The notes: generated by a model not told the origin, from the letters alone. A DNA stretch of 64,000 bases from Bradyrhizobium iriomotense (GCF_030160715.1 NZ_BSOW01000010.1:1-64000), one strand, 5' to 3'; shown: positions 27,318-39,734, counted from the stretch's first letter. Made by a program: numbers and translations.

Positions 27318-28937
27318 TTGCGGTATCTCTTCGAGGAGTACGCATTAGACACCGACCTTCGCGAGCTTTACCGCGGGGCGCACTTAGTCTCCGTCGCTCC
27401 GCAGGTATTCGACCTGCTCGATTACCTGATCCGCAACAGGGAACGGGTCGTGAGCAAGGACGACCTCATCAATACCGTTTGGAACGGCCGTGTCGTGTCC
27501 GATGCGGCACTGACGACGCGCCTGAATGTCGCTCGGAGTGCGATCGGGGATTCGGGCGAAAAACAGCGTCTGATCAAAACCCTGCAACGCAAAGGCTTTC
27601 GTTTTGTTGGAGCGGTGCAGGAAGTGCAGGGGCCCGTAGACGCGCTGCTCCCAGCCCGTTCTGGCGAACAGAGCTTTCAGGGTATCGCTGGTCCGGATCG
27701 GCCCGACGCCGCGACCGTTACGATGTCGTTTCCTGCGCCGCGTCTTTCCATCGTCGTGCTGCCATTCGCAAACATCGGAGGTGATCCCGAGCAGGACTAT
27801 TTCGTCGACGGCGTGACCGAGAGCCTGACCACCGACCTTTCGCGCATCAGCGGCTCATTCGTGATCGCGCGTAACACCGCTTTCACCTTCAAGGGCAAAA
27901 CCGTCGATGTAAAGCAGGTCGGGCGCGAGTTGAACGTCCGCTATGTGCTCGAAGGCTCAGTGCAGCGAGGCGGCAACCGGCTTCGCGTGAATGTTCAGCT
28001 GATCGATGCGGAAACCGGTAACCACCTGTGGGCCGAGCGGTTCGAGAAACCCGTCGCCGACCTGTTCGATACGCAGGATGAAATCGTATCGCGGCTGGCA
28101 AATACGCTAAACGCCCAGCTCATTCAGGTCGAGGCGCGGCGAGCGGGCCGTTCAATTCATCCCGATGCAATGGACCTGTATTTCCAGGGCTGGGCTTGCG
28201 AGAACAATGGGACGACCGCGGAATACATGGCGCAAGCGCAGGCCTTTTTCGACCGTGCCCTGGCGCTTGATCCCGGGAACATTGAGGCGCTGGTCGGTTC
28301 GGCGCGGGTTAAAGCGGCGATTGGCGCCAACCTTATGCGCGATGACTGGATCGCGCATTTCATTGCGGCCGAGGCAGTCTTGATCCGGGCTCTGTCCCTT
28401 GCGCCAAACCATGCTCGGGCCCATAGCGTCCTGGGCCTCGTCCAGTCATTTACCAATCGCGCGGTCCAAGGCATCGCTGAATGCGAACGGGCATTGGCAC
28501 TGGATCACAATTTGGCCGACGCTCATGCCTTCATTGGTCTCGCCAAGTCCTTTCTCGGACGCAGCGATGAGACCGAGGCCCATGTCCGCGAGGCGCTTCG
28601 CCTCTCTCCTCGCGATAACTACGCCTACAGGTGGTCGATGTTTGTCGGTCTCGCCAAGTTGGCGATCGGCGCCGACGTGGAAGCAGTTGCCTGGCTGCGC
28701 CGGAGCATCGAGGCCAACCGAAACCTTCCCTTCTCGCATTGCCTTCTCGCCGCCGCCCTGGCCCTGCTCGGCTCACTGGACGAGGCGCGGGCCGCCGCGC
28801 AGGCGGGCCTTGTGCTCAATCCGACCTTCACCCTCCGCCGCCTCCGAGCCCGCGTGTTGAGCGACCATCCGGCTTACCTCGCCGGGCGCGAACGTGTGTA
28901 TCAGGGCCTGCGCATGGCCGGGGTGCCGGAGGGATGA
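27318..28937 (+). CDS. Winged-helix regulator with TolB-like and TPR domains (CadC/adenylate-cyclase-associated type)
   Basis: A 539-residue protein when started at TTG 27318 (AAGGA at 27305-27309), which gives the usual (M)RYLFEEYALDTDLREL beginning. The frame is open back to 27162, so a longer form is possible. Residues 1-95 form an OmpR/PhoB-type winged helix (VAPQVFDLLDYLIRNRERVVSKDDLINTVWNGRVVSDAAL). A segment with LSIVVLPFANIGGDPEQDYFVDGVTESLTTDLSRI is the TolB-like domain found in such regulators. The C-terminal 250 residues are TPR repeats (for example AFFDRALALDPGNIEALVG). No transmembrane helix is seen. It is divergent from the FAD monooxygenase gene and probably regulates it. Confidence 0.8.
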   Translation: MRYLFEEYALDTDLRELYRGAHLVSVAPQVFDLLDYLIRNRERVVSKDDLINTVWNGRVVSDAALTTRLNVARSAIGDSGEKQRLIKTLQRKGFRFVGAVQEVQGPVDALLPARSGEQSFQGIAGPDRPDAATVTMSFPAPRLSIVVLPFANIGGDPEQDYFVDGVTESLTTDLSRISGSFVIARNTAFTFKGKTVDVKQVGRELNVRYVLEGSVQRGGNRLRVNVQLIDAETGNHLWAERFEKPVADLFDTQDEIVSRLANTLNAQLIQVEARRAGRSIHPDAMDLYFQGWACENNGTTAEYMAQAQAFFDRALALDPGNIEALVGSARVKAAIGANLMRDDWIAHFIAAEAVLIRALSLAPNHARAHSVLGLVQSFTNRAVQGIAECERALALDHNLADAHAFIGLAKSFLGRSDETEAHVREALRLSPRDNYAYRWSMFVGLAKLAIGADVEAVAWLRRSIEANRNLPFSHCLLAAALALLGSLDEARAAAQAGLVLNPTFTLRRLRARVLSDHPAYLAGRERVYQGLRMAGVPEG

Positions 28938-29045
28938 ACGGCACGAGGTTGCCGGTGCGACCGAAGCGCCGAAGCGGGCCGGGCCAGAAGCGTTGCGTCT
29001 GGCCAGACCTCTGTGATTCAAGCCTCCAGACTGGGGACTCGAATC

Positions 29046-29105
29046 ATGCGCTACGAACTCGCCGATTATGAATGGATCGCCATCAAGCCCATGTTGACCG
29101 GTGAT
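29046..29105 (+). pseudogene. IS5-family transposase, N-terminal remnant
   Basis: The first 17 codons read MRYELADYEWIAIKPML, the characteristic beginning of an IS5-group (IS1031/IS427-like) transposase. Similarity is lost within a few codons after it and the rest of the gene is absent. CTGTGATTCAAG just upstream (29010-29021) resembles the terminal repeat context of such elements. No intact end or target duplication was found. Confidence 0.7.
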
Positions 29106-29322
29106 TTGCCCGACGTGTCAAATGATTTCGTAAAATCCGTAGAGCCTCATGCCGGCGAGGGTCGGCTCCTTTGCATGGGGTTGTTTTTCAAATTTTTTGT
29201 CGGGCCGCGCCGGCGCAAGGATTGGGAAACTATCCGCCGTCTCTCCGTCCGCCGCTAACGAATCGAAAAAGTTTCTGACGCACCTTTGGGCCCAACGAAT
29301 GGGAATTGGGGAGTTTCTTGAT

Positions 29323-29544
29323 ATGGACGGGCAAGCCATCCTGGAGAACGTGCGGCGCTATCGGGCGATCGCGTCGTTGCACCGCCAGACGGCCGCGTTC
29401 CGGCCGCGTCAGAGCTGGTCTCTGCTGGAGCAGGCGAGCGAGTGGGAATCCCGCGCGCTGGCGGAGCTCGAGGCTTACTTTGCCGGTCGCGATCGTCGCT
29501 GGTCCGGACCCGCGCAAGCCGGTCTGGAACTGATGGCGGCCTAG
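29323..29544 (+). CDS. Small helical protein, paralogue of 41969-42181
   Basis: A 73-residue protein from ATG 29323. ENVRRYRAIASLHRQTAAFRP and QSWSLLEQASEWESRALAELE form two amphipathic helices. The protein at 41969-42181 shares the pattern ENVRRYRA-ASL-RQ-AA-RP-QSW-LL. Function unknown. This small family is recognisable by its repeated occurrence in rhizobial stress regions, from memory only. Confidence 0.6.
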   Translation: MDGQAILENVRRYRAIASLHRQTAAFRPRQSWSLLEQASEWESRALAELEAYFAGRDRRWSGPAQAGLELMAA

Positions 29545-29731
29545 ACGCCGACGACCAGACCACGATGAGTGACGGCCGGAAGCCTCGTCTTTGCGATGGT
29601 CAGCCGGCGGTGGCCATTTACCAAGGCCGCGCATGGCCATTTCCGCAGTGCACATCTATCGCAGGCCCTGAACAGGTGTGCTAGCTTGGTTGGAACCTCA
29701 GCCGTGTTCGCGGCGCAAAAGGGGATTCCCA

Positions 29732-30151
29732 ATGAGCCGCCCGGAAACGTTCGCTGGACCAAAAATACGACCTTGGTCCTGGCAGGCCTTTGCGTTCGCC
29801 TTCATTGTGCTGGCGACTTCAGCCGGCTTTCAGGGCGTCTGCGTTCTCTTTGGCGCTCAGCTTTATTTCGCGGCGTTCCTGCCGGCCGTTTTCGTCGTGG
29901 GGATCGTTGCGGGGGCGCCTGCGGCGGTGCTCGCCGTCCTGCTCACCGTTCCGCTGGTGTGGTGGGCCTTCATGCCGCCGTTCTTCGAGTTCAGCCCGCT
30001 GACCCGCGCCGACGCGCATGACATCAATCTGTTCTTCTTGTTCAGCGTGCTGTTGATCGGCCTTGCCGATCTCTGTCGTCAGACCATGACGATCATCAAT
30101 GGCGGCGGCCTCGAGGCAACCGACAAGACCGTCGCGCCGAATTCGCAATAG
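29732..30151 (+). CDS. DUF4118-type small membrane protein
   Basis: A 139-residue protein from ATG 29732. It has three to four hydrophobic helices with the VLFGAQLYFAAFLPAVFVVGIVAGAPAAVLAVLLT pattern of the KdpD-like four-helix membrane module (DUF4118), here without any kinase domain. Function unknown. Convergent with the GT87 gene, ten bases apart. Confidence 0.7.
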   Translation: MSRPETFAGPKIRPWSWQAFAFAFIVLATSAGFQGVCVLFGAQLYFAAFLPAVFVVGIVAGAPAAVLAVLLTVPLVWWAFMPPFFEFSPLTRADAHDINLFFLFSVLLIGLADLCRQTMTIINGGGLEATDKTVAPNSQ

Positions 30152-30160
30152 CGCGCGCGG

Positions 30161-31450
30161 TCAGGGACTCGCCTTGGCCGATGCGGGCTCGGCTACAACC
30201 GCAGCCGAAGCAGGACCAGCGCCAGCAACGCAACGCCGCAGCACAATGCGAAGGATGAGGGCGAGGAGCAGGACCATGGCGAAAGCGCCGACGGCGGGGA
30301 TCACCTGATGGTCCACCGTCTGATCAGCGCCTTGCAACACTTTCAGGCCCGCCGTCTCGAGCATCCCGTAAGCGCCGGCAATGAGGACAAGCGCGTAAAG
30401 GATGCCTCGCTCGGCGGAACTGGCCGCTCTGGTGAGGTCAGGGATCAGCAGCGCCAGACCGATGCCCACGATCGGGAGATCGTAGTCATAGGCGTAGGGG
30501 CTGATCATCACCGACACCAGCGCGGCGACGCCGAGCGCGGTGCGCGGCGACAGCTTGCGGGCCACCGCAACGCCAATCGCAAGCAGCGCAAGGCCGGTGC
30601 AGATCGCTTGCCCCCAGAACGCATACGCTGGGGCGACGCCCAGCGTATGCAGGGCGGCATAGCAGGAAATCATGCGAAACAGCGGATAGTCGCCGTGCTC
30701 CAGATAGGTCGCCGAAGCCCTGACGGCGTCGAAGAGCGCGGGCCAGATCTGCGGACCGAACAGCAGCGTGCACAGAACCGAGCTGGCCAGCACGCCGATG
30801 GCGGCGGTCAAAAGCGTCACCCAGCGGCGGGTGATCAGGAGATAGACAGCCATCGCGACCGCCAGATGCGGCTTGATCACCATTGCCGCGAGCGAGAGAC
30901 CCGCGAAGACCTGTCCTGAGGCGTCGCGTTTCTCGACATTGAGGCAGATCAGGCCGATCAGTCCTGCAGTCAGGAATCCGTTCTGTCCGCAGGAGAGGGT
31001 GACGGCGAGCGCGGGAAACATCACCACCAGCACCAGCGCGAAGGCCCGCCCCGCGATCGCCCGTAGCGTCATGAGGAAGAAGGCGAGCGTGGCGGCCGTG
31101 AACAGGAAATAAGCGAGCCCGACCGGCAATAGCGCGAAGGGCGCAATCAGCACGTTGAATTGCGGCGGATAGGTCCAGGGCAGGAAGTTCGTGGCGCCGG
31201 ACATCTCGCGCTGCATCTGCAGGAGCTTGTCGAGCTGATAGGCCTGGTGGACATCGCCGAGCCAGACCCTTTGCGCGACGATGTGGAAATCGTCGAAATC
31301 GACGAGACCACGCTGTTGCAGCGGCCCGATCCGGGCGAACCATATCGTCTTGGCGAGAACGCCGATCGTCACCGCCCCGAGGACGAGGCGCGTGTACATC
31401 GTTCGCTTCACTTCCGAGGATTGCGCCAGCTCCAATGTCTTGGCGAACAT
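30161..31450 (-). CDS. GT87-family polyprenol-linked glycosyltransferase (DUF2029)
   Basis: A 429-residue integral membrane protein with about ten helices. The N-terminal loop VDFDDFHIVAQRVWLGD with its acidic pair and the FLPWTYPPQFNVLIAPFALLP motif are typical of the GT87/DUF2029 group, which use polyprenyl-phosphate sugars on the periplasmic side. CGQNGFLTAGLIGL and VIKPHLAVA are further landmarks. Acceptor unknown. The first ATG lacks a clear ribosome-binding site, and an ATG 17 codons in (31399) is an alternative. A tandem 10-bp repeat abuts the first ATG. Confidence 0.85.
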   Translation of the reverse strand: MFAKTLELAQSSEVKRTMYTRLVLGAVTIGVLAKTIWFARIGPLQQRGLVDFDDFHIVAQRVWLGDVHQAYQLDKLLQMQREMSGATNFLPWTYPPQFNVLIAPFALLPVGLAYFLFTAATLAFFLMTLRAIAGRAFALVLVVMFPALAVTLSCGQNGFLTAGLIGLICLNVEKRDASGQVFAGLSLAAMVIKPHLAVAMAVYLLITRRWVTLLTAAIGVLASSVLCTLLFGPQIWPALFDAVRASATYLEHGDYPLFRMISCYAALHTLGVAPAYAFWGQAICTGLALLAIGVAVARKLSPRTALGVAALVSVMISPYAYDYDLPIVGIGLALLIPDLTRAASSAERGILYALVLIAGAYGMLETAGLKVLQGADQTVDHQVIPAVGAFAMVLLLALILRIVLRRCVAGAGPASAAVVAEPASAKASP

Positions 31451-31480
31451 GAATTGACAGCCTTCTGGCAGAATTGACAG
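31451..31480. repeat. Tandem 10-bp direct repeat upstream of the GT87 gene
   Basis: GAATTGACAG occurs at 31451-31460 and again at 31471-31480, exactly 20 bp apart (two helical turns). It lies directly in front of the GT87 start on the minus strand and could be a regulator binding site. Confidence 0.5.
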
Positions 31481-31654
31481 GTCGTGCCGGTCGCGAGCCT
31501 CGCGCTTGAGTGCCGCAACCGCACGTTGTGGATTGGTGCAGGAAAATCCTTAAAAGAAGCGCATCCGGGGGTTGTGAGGCGGCGAATTGCCGCATGGGAA
31601 GGGGTATTTAGGATTAACAATTCCATAGGAGCCTTTGAAATCGTCGAGCGTCGG

Positions 31655-32626
31655 TTATCGTCCGCGCAATTCCGGCACATCAGGCAGGTAGTTCGAACCC
31701 TCCGAGCCCAGAAAATCGAACATCGCCTGCGCCGGCGGCAGCAGCACCTTGTCGCTGCGGCGGATCACGTACCATTGCCGGACGATGGGTAGGCCCGCGA
31801 CGTCCAGGATGATGAGACGGCCTTCGGCGAGCTCATGCGCTACCGTATGCGCGGAGATGAAGGCGATGCCGAGACCTGCGATCACCGCCTGCTTGATGGT
31901 CTCGTTGCTGCTCATCTCCATGCCGATGACCGGCTCGAGATCCGACTTCTGGAACATGCCTTCCATCAGCGTCCGCGTGCCGGATCCAGGCTCGCGGGTG
32001 AGGAAGGTCTCGTGCACGAGGTCGGTCAGGTTGAGGCCGGAATCCTTCGCCAGCCAATGTCCCTTGCGCGCGACGATGATGTGCGGGTTGCGCCCGAGCT
32101 GGCGGACGTCGACCGTGACGTCGGCCGGTGGCCGACCCATCACCGCGAAATCGAGGTCATAGCCGTGCATGGCCTCGCGGATCTCCTCGCGATTGCCGAT
32201 GGTCAGCTTGATCTCGATCTTCGGATAGCGCTGCGAGAACGCCGCGATGGCATGCGGCACGAAGTATTTTGCGGTCGAGACCGCGCCGAGATGCACCGTG
32301 CCGCCGGTTCGCCCCGCCAGAAGATCGAGCGCGCCCTGGCAATCCGCGATCGCGGCTTCGACGCGATCGGCGAGCGCCAGCACCTCCTTGCCCGCCTCCG
32401 TCAGCAACATGCCGTCGCCGGTCCGCTGCACCAGCGGCAGCCCCGCCAGATCCTGCAATTGCCGGAGTTGCTGGGTGACCGCCGGCTGTGTCAGCCCGAG
32501 ATGCGTCGAGGCCGCCGTCACGCTGCCCTTGGCCGACAGTACGGCGAGCGACCGTAGCTGTCGGATCGTCAGATGCCGGAGCTGGGTCGCTGGGTGGCTA
32601 TTATAAGAAAATTCTTTGGCTGCCAT
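31655..32626 (-). CDS. cbbR: LysR-type regulator of the Calvin cycle operon
   Basis: A 323-residue LysR-type protein. The N-terminal HTH (LRSLAVLSAKGSVTAASTHLGLTQPAVTQQLRQLQDLAG, about residues 25-63) is followed by an effector-binding domain. Divergent position against cbbF and overall similarity identify it as CbbR, the activator of CO2 fixation genes that senses Calvin-cycle intermediates. Several internal landmarks (TGGTVHLGAVSTAKYF, FLTREPGSGTR, SSNETIKQAVIAGLGIAF) are typical of CbbR. Length and start are normal. Confidence 0.93.
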   Translation of the reverse strand: MAAKEFSYNSHPATQLRHLTIRQLRSLAVLSAKGSVTAASTHLGLTQPAVTQQLRQLQDLAGLPLVQRTGDGMLLTEAGKEVLALADRVEAAIADCQGALDLLAGRTGGTVHLGAVSTAKYFVPHAIAAFSQRYPKIEIKLTIGNREEIREAMHGYDLDFAVMGRPPADVTVDVRQLGRNPHIIVARKGHWLAKDSGLNLTDLVHETFLTREPGSGTRTLMEGMFQKSDLEPVIGMEMSSNETIKQAVIAGLGIAFISAHTVAHELAEGRLIILDVAGLPIVRQWYVIRRSDKVLLPPAQAMFDFLGSEGSNYLPDVPELRGR

Positions 32627-32745
32627 TATGAATAGAAATTTTCCTTATTAGATCGGCTCTGTCAATTTCTTCGTGCTGGGACCAGCCGCTCCACTCCCTG
32701 ACCCGGGAGCAAGGACTGCGGCGGCCGCGAGGGGATGGACGCAAG
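32627..32745. promoter_or_regulatory. cbb control region (candidate CbbR sites)
   Basis: The 119-base gap between divergent cbbR and cbbF is A+T-rich next to cbbR. It holds a 9-bp palindrome GAAATTTTC at 32635-32643 and several T-N11-A steps of the LysR type. Further A+T-rich symmetry (AAGAAAATTCTT) extends into the first codons of cbbR. Exact CbbR half-sites cannot be fixed by eye. Confidence 0.5.
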
Positions 32746-33780
32746 ATGACCGGGCAACTCAGGCTGGATGACTATCTTCAACGGTACTCTGAAACCGCGC
32801 CCGAGGCGCTGGCCGTGGCAGTCGCGGTCGATGCCATCGCCACCGCGGCGATCGAGATCGCCGACCTTACTGGTACCGGTCAGTTGTCCGATGCCTCGGG
32901 TCTGACCACCGGCTGCAACAGCGACGGCGATCTGCAGCGCGACCTCGACGTACGGGCGGATGCCATCTTGCGCCGCTGCCTCGGCAAAGCGCCGATCGCC
33001 GCGCTTGCCTCAGAGGAGATGCGCGAGCCGCAGATCGTCGACCGCGCGGCAAAAATCTGCGTCGCGATCGATCCGCTCGACGGCTCCTCCAACATCGACA
33101 TCAACATGACCGTCGGCACGATCTTCTCGATCCTGCCCGCACCGGACGATCTCGGGACTGCCTTCCACCAGCGCGGCTCGGCGCAGCTTGCGGCGGGGTT
33201 CGTCACCTACGGTCCGCAGACCTCGCTGGTGCTGACGCTCGGCGATGGCGTCGACGTCTTCACGCTGGATCGCGCGCGCTCGTTCCGCATGGCGCGGCGC
33301 GGCGTGCAGATCCCGGAGACGGCCGACGAGTTCGCGATCAACGCCTCGAACCGCCGGCACTGGGATGCGCCGGTGCGCGCCTTCGTCGACGAATGCCTCG
33401 CCGGCGTCGACGGTCCGGCGAACCGCAATTTCAACATGCGCTGGGTCGCCTCGCTTGTCGCGGAAGCCTATCGCATCCTGACCCGCGGCGGTGTGTTCCT
33501 CTATCCCTCCGATGCGCGTCCCGGTTACGGCGACGGCCGCCTGCGCCTGACCTACGAGGCGCATCCGATGGCCTTCATCATGGAGCAGGCCGGTGCCGCG
33601 GCCTCCACGGGGCGCGAGCGCATTCTCGATCTCGCCGCGCACAATCTGCATCAGCGCGTGCCGTTGATCATGGGTTCGCAGCACGAGGTGCGGCGCGTCG
33701 AGGAATTGCATTGCGATCCGCTGCTGGTCGCGAGCGTGTCGGCGCCGCTGTTTGCGCGGCGCGGCTTCTTCCGGCTGTGA
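32746..33780 (+). CDS. cbbF: Fructose-1,6-bisphosphatase class 1
   Basis: A 344-residue enzyme that hydrolyses fructose (and in autotrophs sedoheptulose) bisphosphate during RuBP regeneration. The metal-binding motif is [12 protein letters not shown] near residues 108-119, preceded by the ASEEM segment. Later landmarks are [37 protein letters not shown] and ARRGFFRL. First gene of the cbb operon; the cbbP start follows 12 bases after its stop. Confidence 0.95.
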   Translation: MTGQLRLDDYLQRYSETAPEALAVAVAVDAIATAAIEIADLTGTGQLSDASGLTTGCNSDGDLQRDLDVRADAILRRCLGKAPIAALASEEMREPQIVDRAAKICVAIDPLDGSSNIDINMTVGTIFSILPAPDDLGTAFHQRGSAQLAAGFVTYGPQTSLVLTLGDGVDVFTLDRARSFRMARRGVQIPETADEFAINASNRRHWDAPVRAFVDECLAGVDGPANRNFNMRWVASLVAEAYRILTRGGVFLYPSDARPGYGDGRLRLTYEAHPMAFIMEQAGAAASTGRERILDLAAHNLHQRVPLIMGSQHEVRRVEELHCDPLLVASVSAPLFARRGFFRL

Positions 33781-33792
33781 GGAGGATAGGGC

Positions 33793-34668
33793 ATGTCCAG
33801 GAAACATCCGATCATCTCGATCACCGGCTCGTCCGGCGCCGGCACGACCTCGGTCAAGAAGACCTTTGAGCAGATCTTCTTCCGCGAGCGCGTCAATGCC
33901 GTCTACATCGAGGGCGACGCGTTTCACCGCTACGACCGCGCCGAGATGCGCACGCAGATGGCGAAAGAGGCCGAGCGCGGTAACAAGCATTTTAGCCATT
34001 TCAGCCCCGAGACCAATCTGTTCGAGGAACTGGAGCGGGCGTTCCGCGACTATGGCGAGACCGGCACTGCAGTGACGCGCCATTACATCCACGACGCCGA
34101 AGAGTCCGCGTTGCATGGCGCGCCCCCCGGCACCTTCACCGAATGGGAGCGGCTACCGGAGAACTCTGACCTTCTGTTCTACGAGGGCCTGCACGGTGCC
34201 GTCGTCACCGACAAGGTGAACGTCGCGCGCTACGCCGACCTGAAGATCGGTGTCGTGCCTGTCATCAATCTCGAATGGATCCAGAAGCTGCACCGCGACC
34301 GGAGCGCGCGCGGCTATTCGACCGAGGCCGTCACCGACACAATTTTGCGGCGGATGCCGGACTACATCCACTACATCTGTCCGCAATTCACCGAGACCGA
34401 CATCAACTTCCAGCGCGTGCCGACGGTCGACACGTCCAACCCCTTCATCGCGCGCTGGATCCCGACGCCGGACGAATCGATGGTCGTGATCCGCTTCAAG
34501 AACCCGCGCGGCATCGACTTCCCGTATCTCCTCTCGATGTTGCCGCACAGCTTTATGTCACGCGCGAATTCGATCGTGTGCCCGGGAGCGAAGCTCGATC
34601 TCGCGATGCAGCTGATCCTGACACCGCTGATCATGCAGCTCATCGAGCGCAAGCGAAGCCTGAAGTGA
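33793..34668 (+). CDS. cbbP: Phosphoribulokinase
   Basis: A 291-residue bacterial-type phosphoribulokinase that makes ribulose 1,5-bisphosphate from ribulose 5-phosphate and ATP. The P-loop is GSSGAGTTS at residues 13-21. HYIHDAEESALHGAPPGTF and DLLFYEGLHGAVV carry conserved catalytic and Walker B-type residues. AGGAGG precedes the ATG. Length normal for the octameric proteobacterial form. Confidence 0.96.
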   Translation: MSRKHPIISITGSSGAGTTSVKKTFEQIFFRERVNAVYIEGDAFHRYDRAEMRTQMAKEAERGNKHFSHFSPETNLFEELERAFRDYGETGTAVTRHYIHDAEESALHGAPPGTFTEWERLPENSDLLFYEGLHGAVVTDKVNVARYADLKIGVVPVINLEWIQKLHRDRSARGYSTEAVTDTILRRMPDYIHYICPQFTETDINFQRVPTVDTSNPFIARWIPTPDESMVVIRFKNPRGIDFPYLLSMLPHSFMSRANSIVCPGAKLDLAMQLILTPLIMQLIERKRSLK

Positions 34669-34699
34669 TGCGCAAGCACTACGATAACGGGAGCGTCTG

Positions 34700-36718
34700 A
34701 TGAACATCTCGGTTCATGCCGAAGTCGACCTCAACGCGGTCAGCCATGCCGATCTCGCCAACGCCGTCCGCTTCCTTGCGGTCGATGCCATCGAGCTATC
34801 GCAGTCCGGCCATCCAGGCCTGCCCATGGGCATGGCCGATGTCGCGACCGTGCTGTTCTCGCGCTTCCTCAAATTCGATGCCGCGCATCCCAACTGGCCG
34901 GACCGTGACCGCTTCGTGCTCTCGGCAGGCCATGGCTCGATGCTGCTCTACGCGCTGCTCTATCTCACCGGCGGCGCCGTCAGCCTCGACGACATCAAGG
35001 CGTTCCGGCAGTGGGGCTCGAAGACGCCGGGCCACCCCGAATATGGCCACACTCCGGGCGTCGAGACCACAACGGGACCGCTGGGGCAGGGGATCGCGAC
35101 CGCGGTCGGCATGGCGCTCGCCGAGCGCATGGCCAATTCGCAGCATGGCGATGACCTCGTCGATCACTTCACCTACGTGATTGCCGGCGACGGCTGCCTG
35201 ATGGAGGGCATCAGCCAGGAGGCGATCTCGCTCGCCGGTCATCTCCAGCTCGGCCGCCTCATCGTGCTGTTCGACGACAACGGCATTTCCATCGACGGGC
35301 CGACCTCGCTTGCGACCTCGGACGATCAACTCGCGCGCTTTGCCTCCTCCGGCTGGTCGGTCCGCCGCGTCGACGGACATGATCCGGAAGCGATCGCACA
35401 AGCGATCGCGGAAGAGCGCCAAACCGCAAGGCCGTCGCTGGTCGCATGCCGCACCATCATCGGCTACGGCGCGCCGGATCGACAGGGCACTGAGAAGGCG
35501 CATGGCGCGCCGCTCGGCACCGAGCAGACTGCGGCCGCCCGCCGGACTCTCGGCTGGGATTATCAGCCTTTCGTGGTGCCGATTCCGATCCTGAAGGCGT
35601 GGCGCTTGATCGGACAGCGCGGTCAGGTCGACCGTCTCGCCTGGCTCGATCGCTATGAGTGTGCGAGCCCGGCGCAGCGCGAGCTGTTCATCGAGGGCAA
35701 GGTTCTGGCCCTGCCGAGCGCCTATGCCCAGGCGTCGGCGAAATTGCGCGAGCGCTTTGCCACCGAGCGTCCGAAGCTTGCGACGCGGCAGGCCTCGCAA
35801 CAGGTGCTCGACGGCATCGCCTCGTCGATTCCGGGGCTGATCGGCGGTTCGGCGGATCTGACCCATTCCAACCTGACGCATGCGAAGACGCAGGTTCCGG
35901 TCACGCGCGACAGGTTTGCCGGCGACTACATCCACTACGGCATTCGCGAACACGGCATGGCCGCCGCGATGAATGGGATTGCGCTGCATGGCGGCTTCAT
36001 CCCCTATGGCGGCACGTTCCTCGCCTTCTCCGACTACAGCCGGCCGGCGATCCGCCTTGCAGCCCTGATGCGGCTGCGCGTCATCCATGTGATGACCCAC
36101 GACTCCATCGGGCTTGGCGAGGACGGTCCGACGCACCAGCCGGTCGAGCATCTCGCCGCGCTCCGCGTGATTCCAAATCTGCTGGTGTTCCGTCCCGCCG
36201 ACGCCGTGGAGACGCTGGAGGCCTGGGACTGCGCGCTGGAAGCGACGACGCGTCCCTCGGTGCTGTGCCTGTCGCGTCAGGCCTTGCCGACCTTCCGCAG
36301 CGATGCGCGGGGCACGAACCGCGTCGCGCGGGGGGCCTATCTCGTCGTCACGCCTGACGGCGGCCGCGATGTGACGCTGATCGCAACCGGCTCGGAGGTC
36401 TCGATCGCGATCGAGGCCGCACGCCTGCTCGCGACCGAGCATATCCGTGCGGCCGTGGTTTCGGCGCCGTGCTTCGCGCTGTTCGAGGAGCAGCGGGAGG
36501 AGTACCGCGCCGCCGTGCTGGGCATCGCGCCGCGCGTCGGTATCGAAGCCGCAGTGCTCGGCGACTGGCCGCGCTGGATCGGCGCCGACGGCGAGTTTGT
36601 CGGCATGCGCGGTTTCGGTGCATCCGCACCGGCGCCTGTGCTGTACCGCGAATTCGGCATCACACCGCAAAACATTGCGGAAGCCGCAAGGCGGGCCATC
36701 GCCCGCAAGAGCCAATAA
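34700..36718 (+). CDS. cbbT: Transketolase
   Basis: A 672-residue thiamine-diphosphate enzyme for the sugar rearrangements of the Calvin cycle. The ThDP-binding region contains GDGCLMEGISQEAISLAGHL and the downstream DDNGISIDGPT. The pyrimidine domain has YGIREHGMAAAMNGIALHGGF. SQSGHPGLPMGMADVA near the N-terminus and HDSIGLGEDGPTHQPVEHL are further signatures. Slightly divergent middle region but all landmarks present. Located between cbbP and cbbA. Confidence 0.96.
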   Translation: MNISVHAEVDLNAVSHADLANAVRFLAVDAIELSQSGHPGLPMGMADVATVLFSRFLKFDAAHPNWPDRDRFVLSAGHGSMLLYALLYLTGGAVSLDDIKAFRQWGSKTPGHPEYGHTPGVETTTGPLGQGIATAVGMALAERMANSQHGDDLVDHFTYVIAGDGCLMEGISQEAISLAGHLQLGRLIVLFDDNGISIDGPTSLATSDDQLARFASSGWSVRRVDGHDPEAIAQAIAEERQTARPSLVACRTIIGYGAPDRQGTEKAHGAPLGTEQTAAARRTLGWDYQPFVVPIPILKAWRLIGQRGQVDRLAWLDRYECASPAQRELFIEGKVLALPSAYAQASAKLRERFATERPKLATRQASQQVLDGIASSIPGLIGGSADLTHSNLTHAKTQVPVTRDRFAGDYIHYGIREHGMAAAMNGIALHGGFIPYGGTFLAFSDYSRPAIRLAALMRLRVIHVMTHDSIGLGEDGPTHQPVEHLAALRVIPNLLVFRPADAVETLEAWDCALEATTRPSVLCLSRQALPTFRSDARGTNRVARGAYLVVTPDGGRDVTLIATGSEVSIAIEAARLLATEHIRAAVVSAPCFALFEEQREEYRAAVLGIAPRVGIEAAVLGDWPRWIGADGEFVGMRGFGASAPAPVLYREFGITPQNIAEAARRAIARKSQ

Positions 36719-36730
36719 GGAGGACGTCAC

Positions 36731-39315
<2,585 letters not shown>

Positions 39316-39326
39316 GGAGACGCAAC

Positions 39327-39734
39327 ATGAAACTGACCCAAGGCTGCTTCTCGTACCTGCCTGATCTCACCGACGATCAGATCACCAAGCAGGTGCAGTA
39401 CTGCCTCGCCAACGGCTGGGCCGTGAACATCGAGTTCACCGACGATCCGCATCCCCGCAACACCTATTGGGAGATGTGGGGCCTGCCGATGTTCGATCTT
39501 GCGGACGCCGCCGGCGTCATGATGGAGCTCGCCGAATGCCGCAGGGTGTATGGCGACCGCTACATCCGGATCAGCGGCTTCGATTCCAGCCACGGCTGGG
39601 AATCGGTGCGGATCTCCTTCCTCGTCAACCGGCCGGCGAAGGAAGCCGAATTCGAGCTGGTGCGCCAGGAGGTTGCGGGACGCGCGATCCGCTACACCAC
39701 CGTGCGCAAGCCGGCTGAGCACGCCTCGGTGTAG
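39327..39734 (+). CDS. cbbS: RuBisCO small subunit, form IC
   Basis: A 135-residue small subunit starting at ATG 39327 (AGGAG at 39315-39319). MKLTQGCFSYLPDLTDDQITKQVQYCL is the red-type N-terminus, and ISGFDSSHGWESVRISFLVNRP with the long C-terminal extension also marks form IC. It caps the L8S8 complex with CbbL, whose gene ends 11 bases upstream. A strong hairpin follows before cbbX. Confidence 0.96.
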   Translation: MKLTQGCFSYLPDLTDDQITKQVQYCLANGWAVNIEFTDDPHPRNTYWEMWGLPMFDLADAAGVMMELAECRRVYGDRYIRISGFDSSHGWESVRISFLVNRPAKEAEFELVRQEVAGRAIRYTTVRKPAEHASV

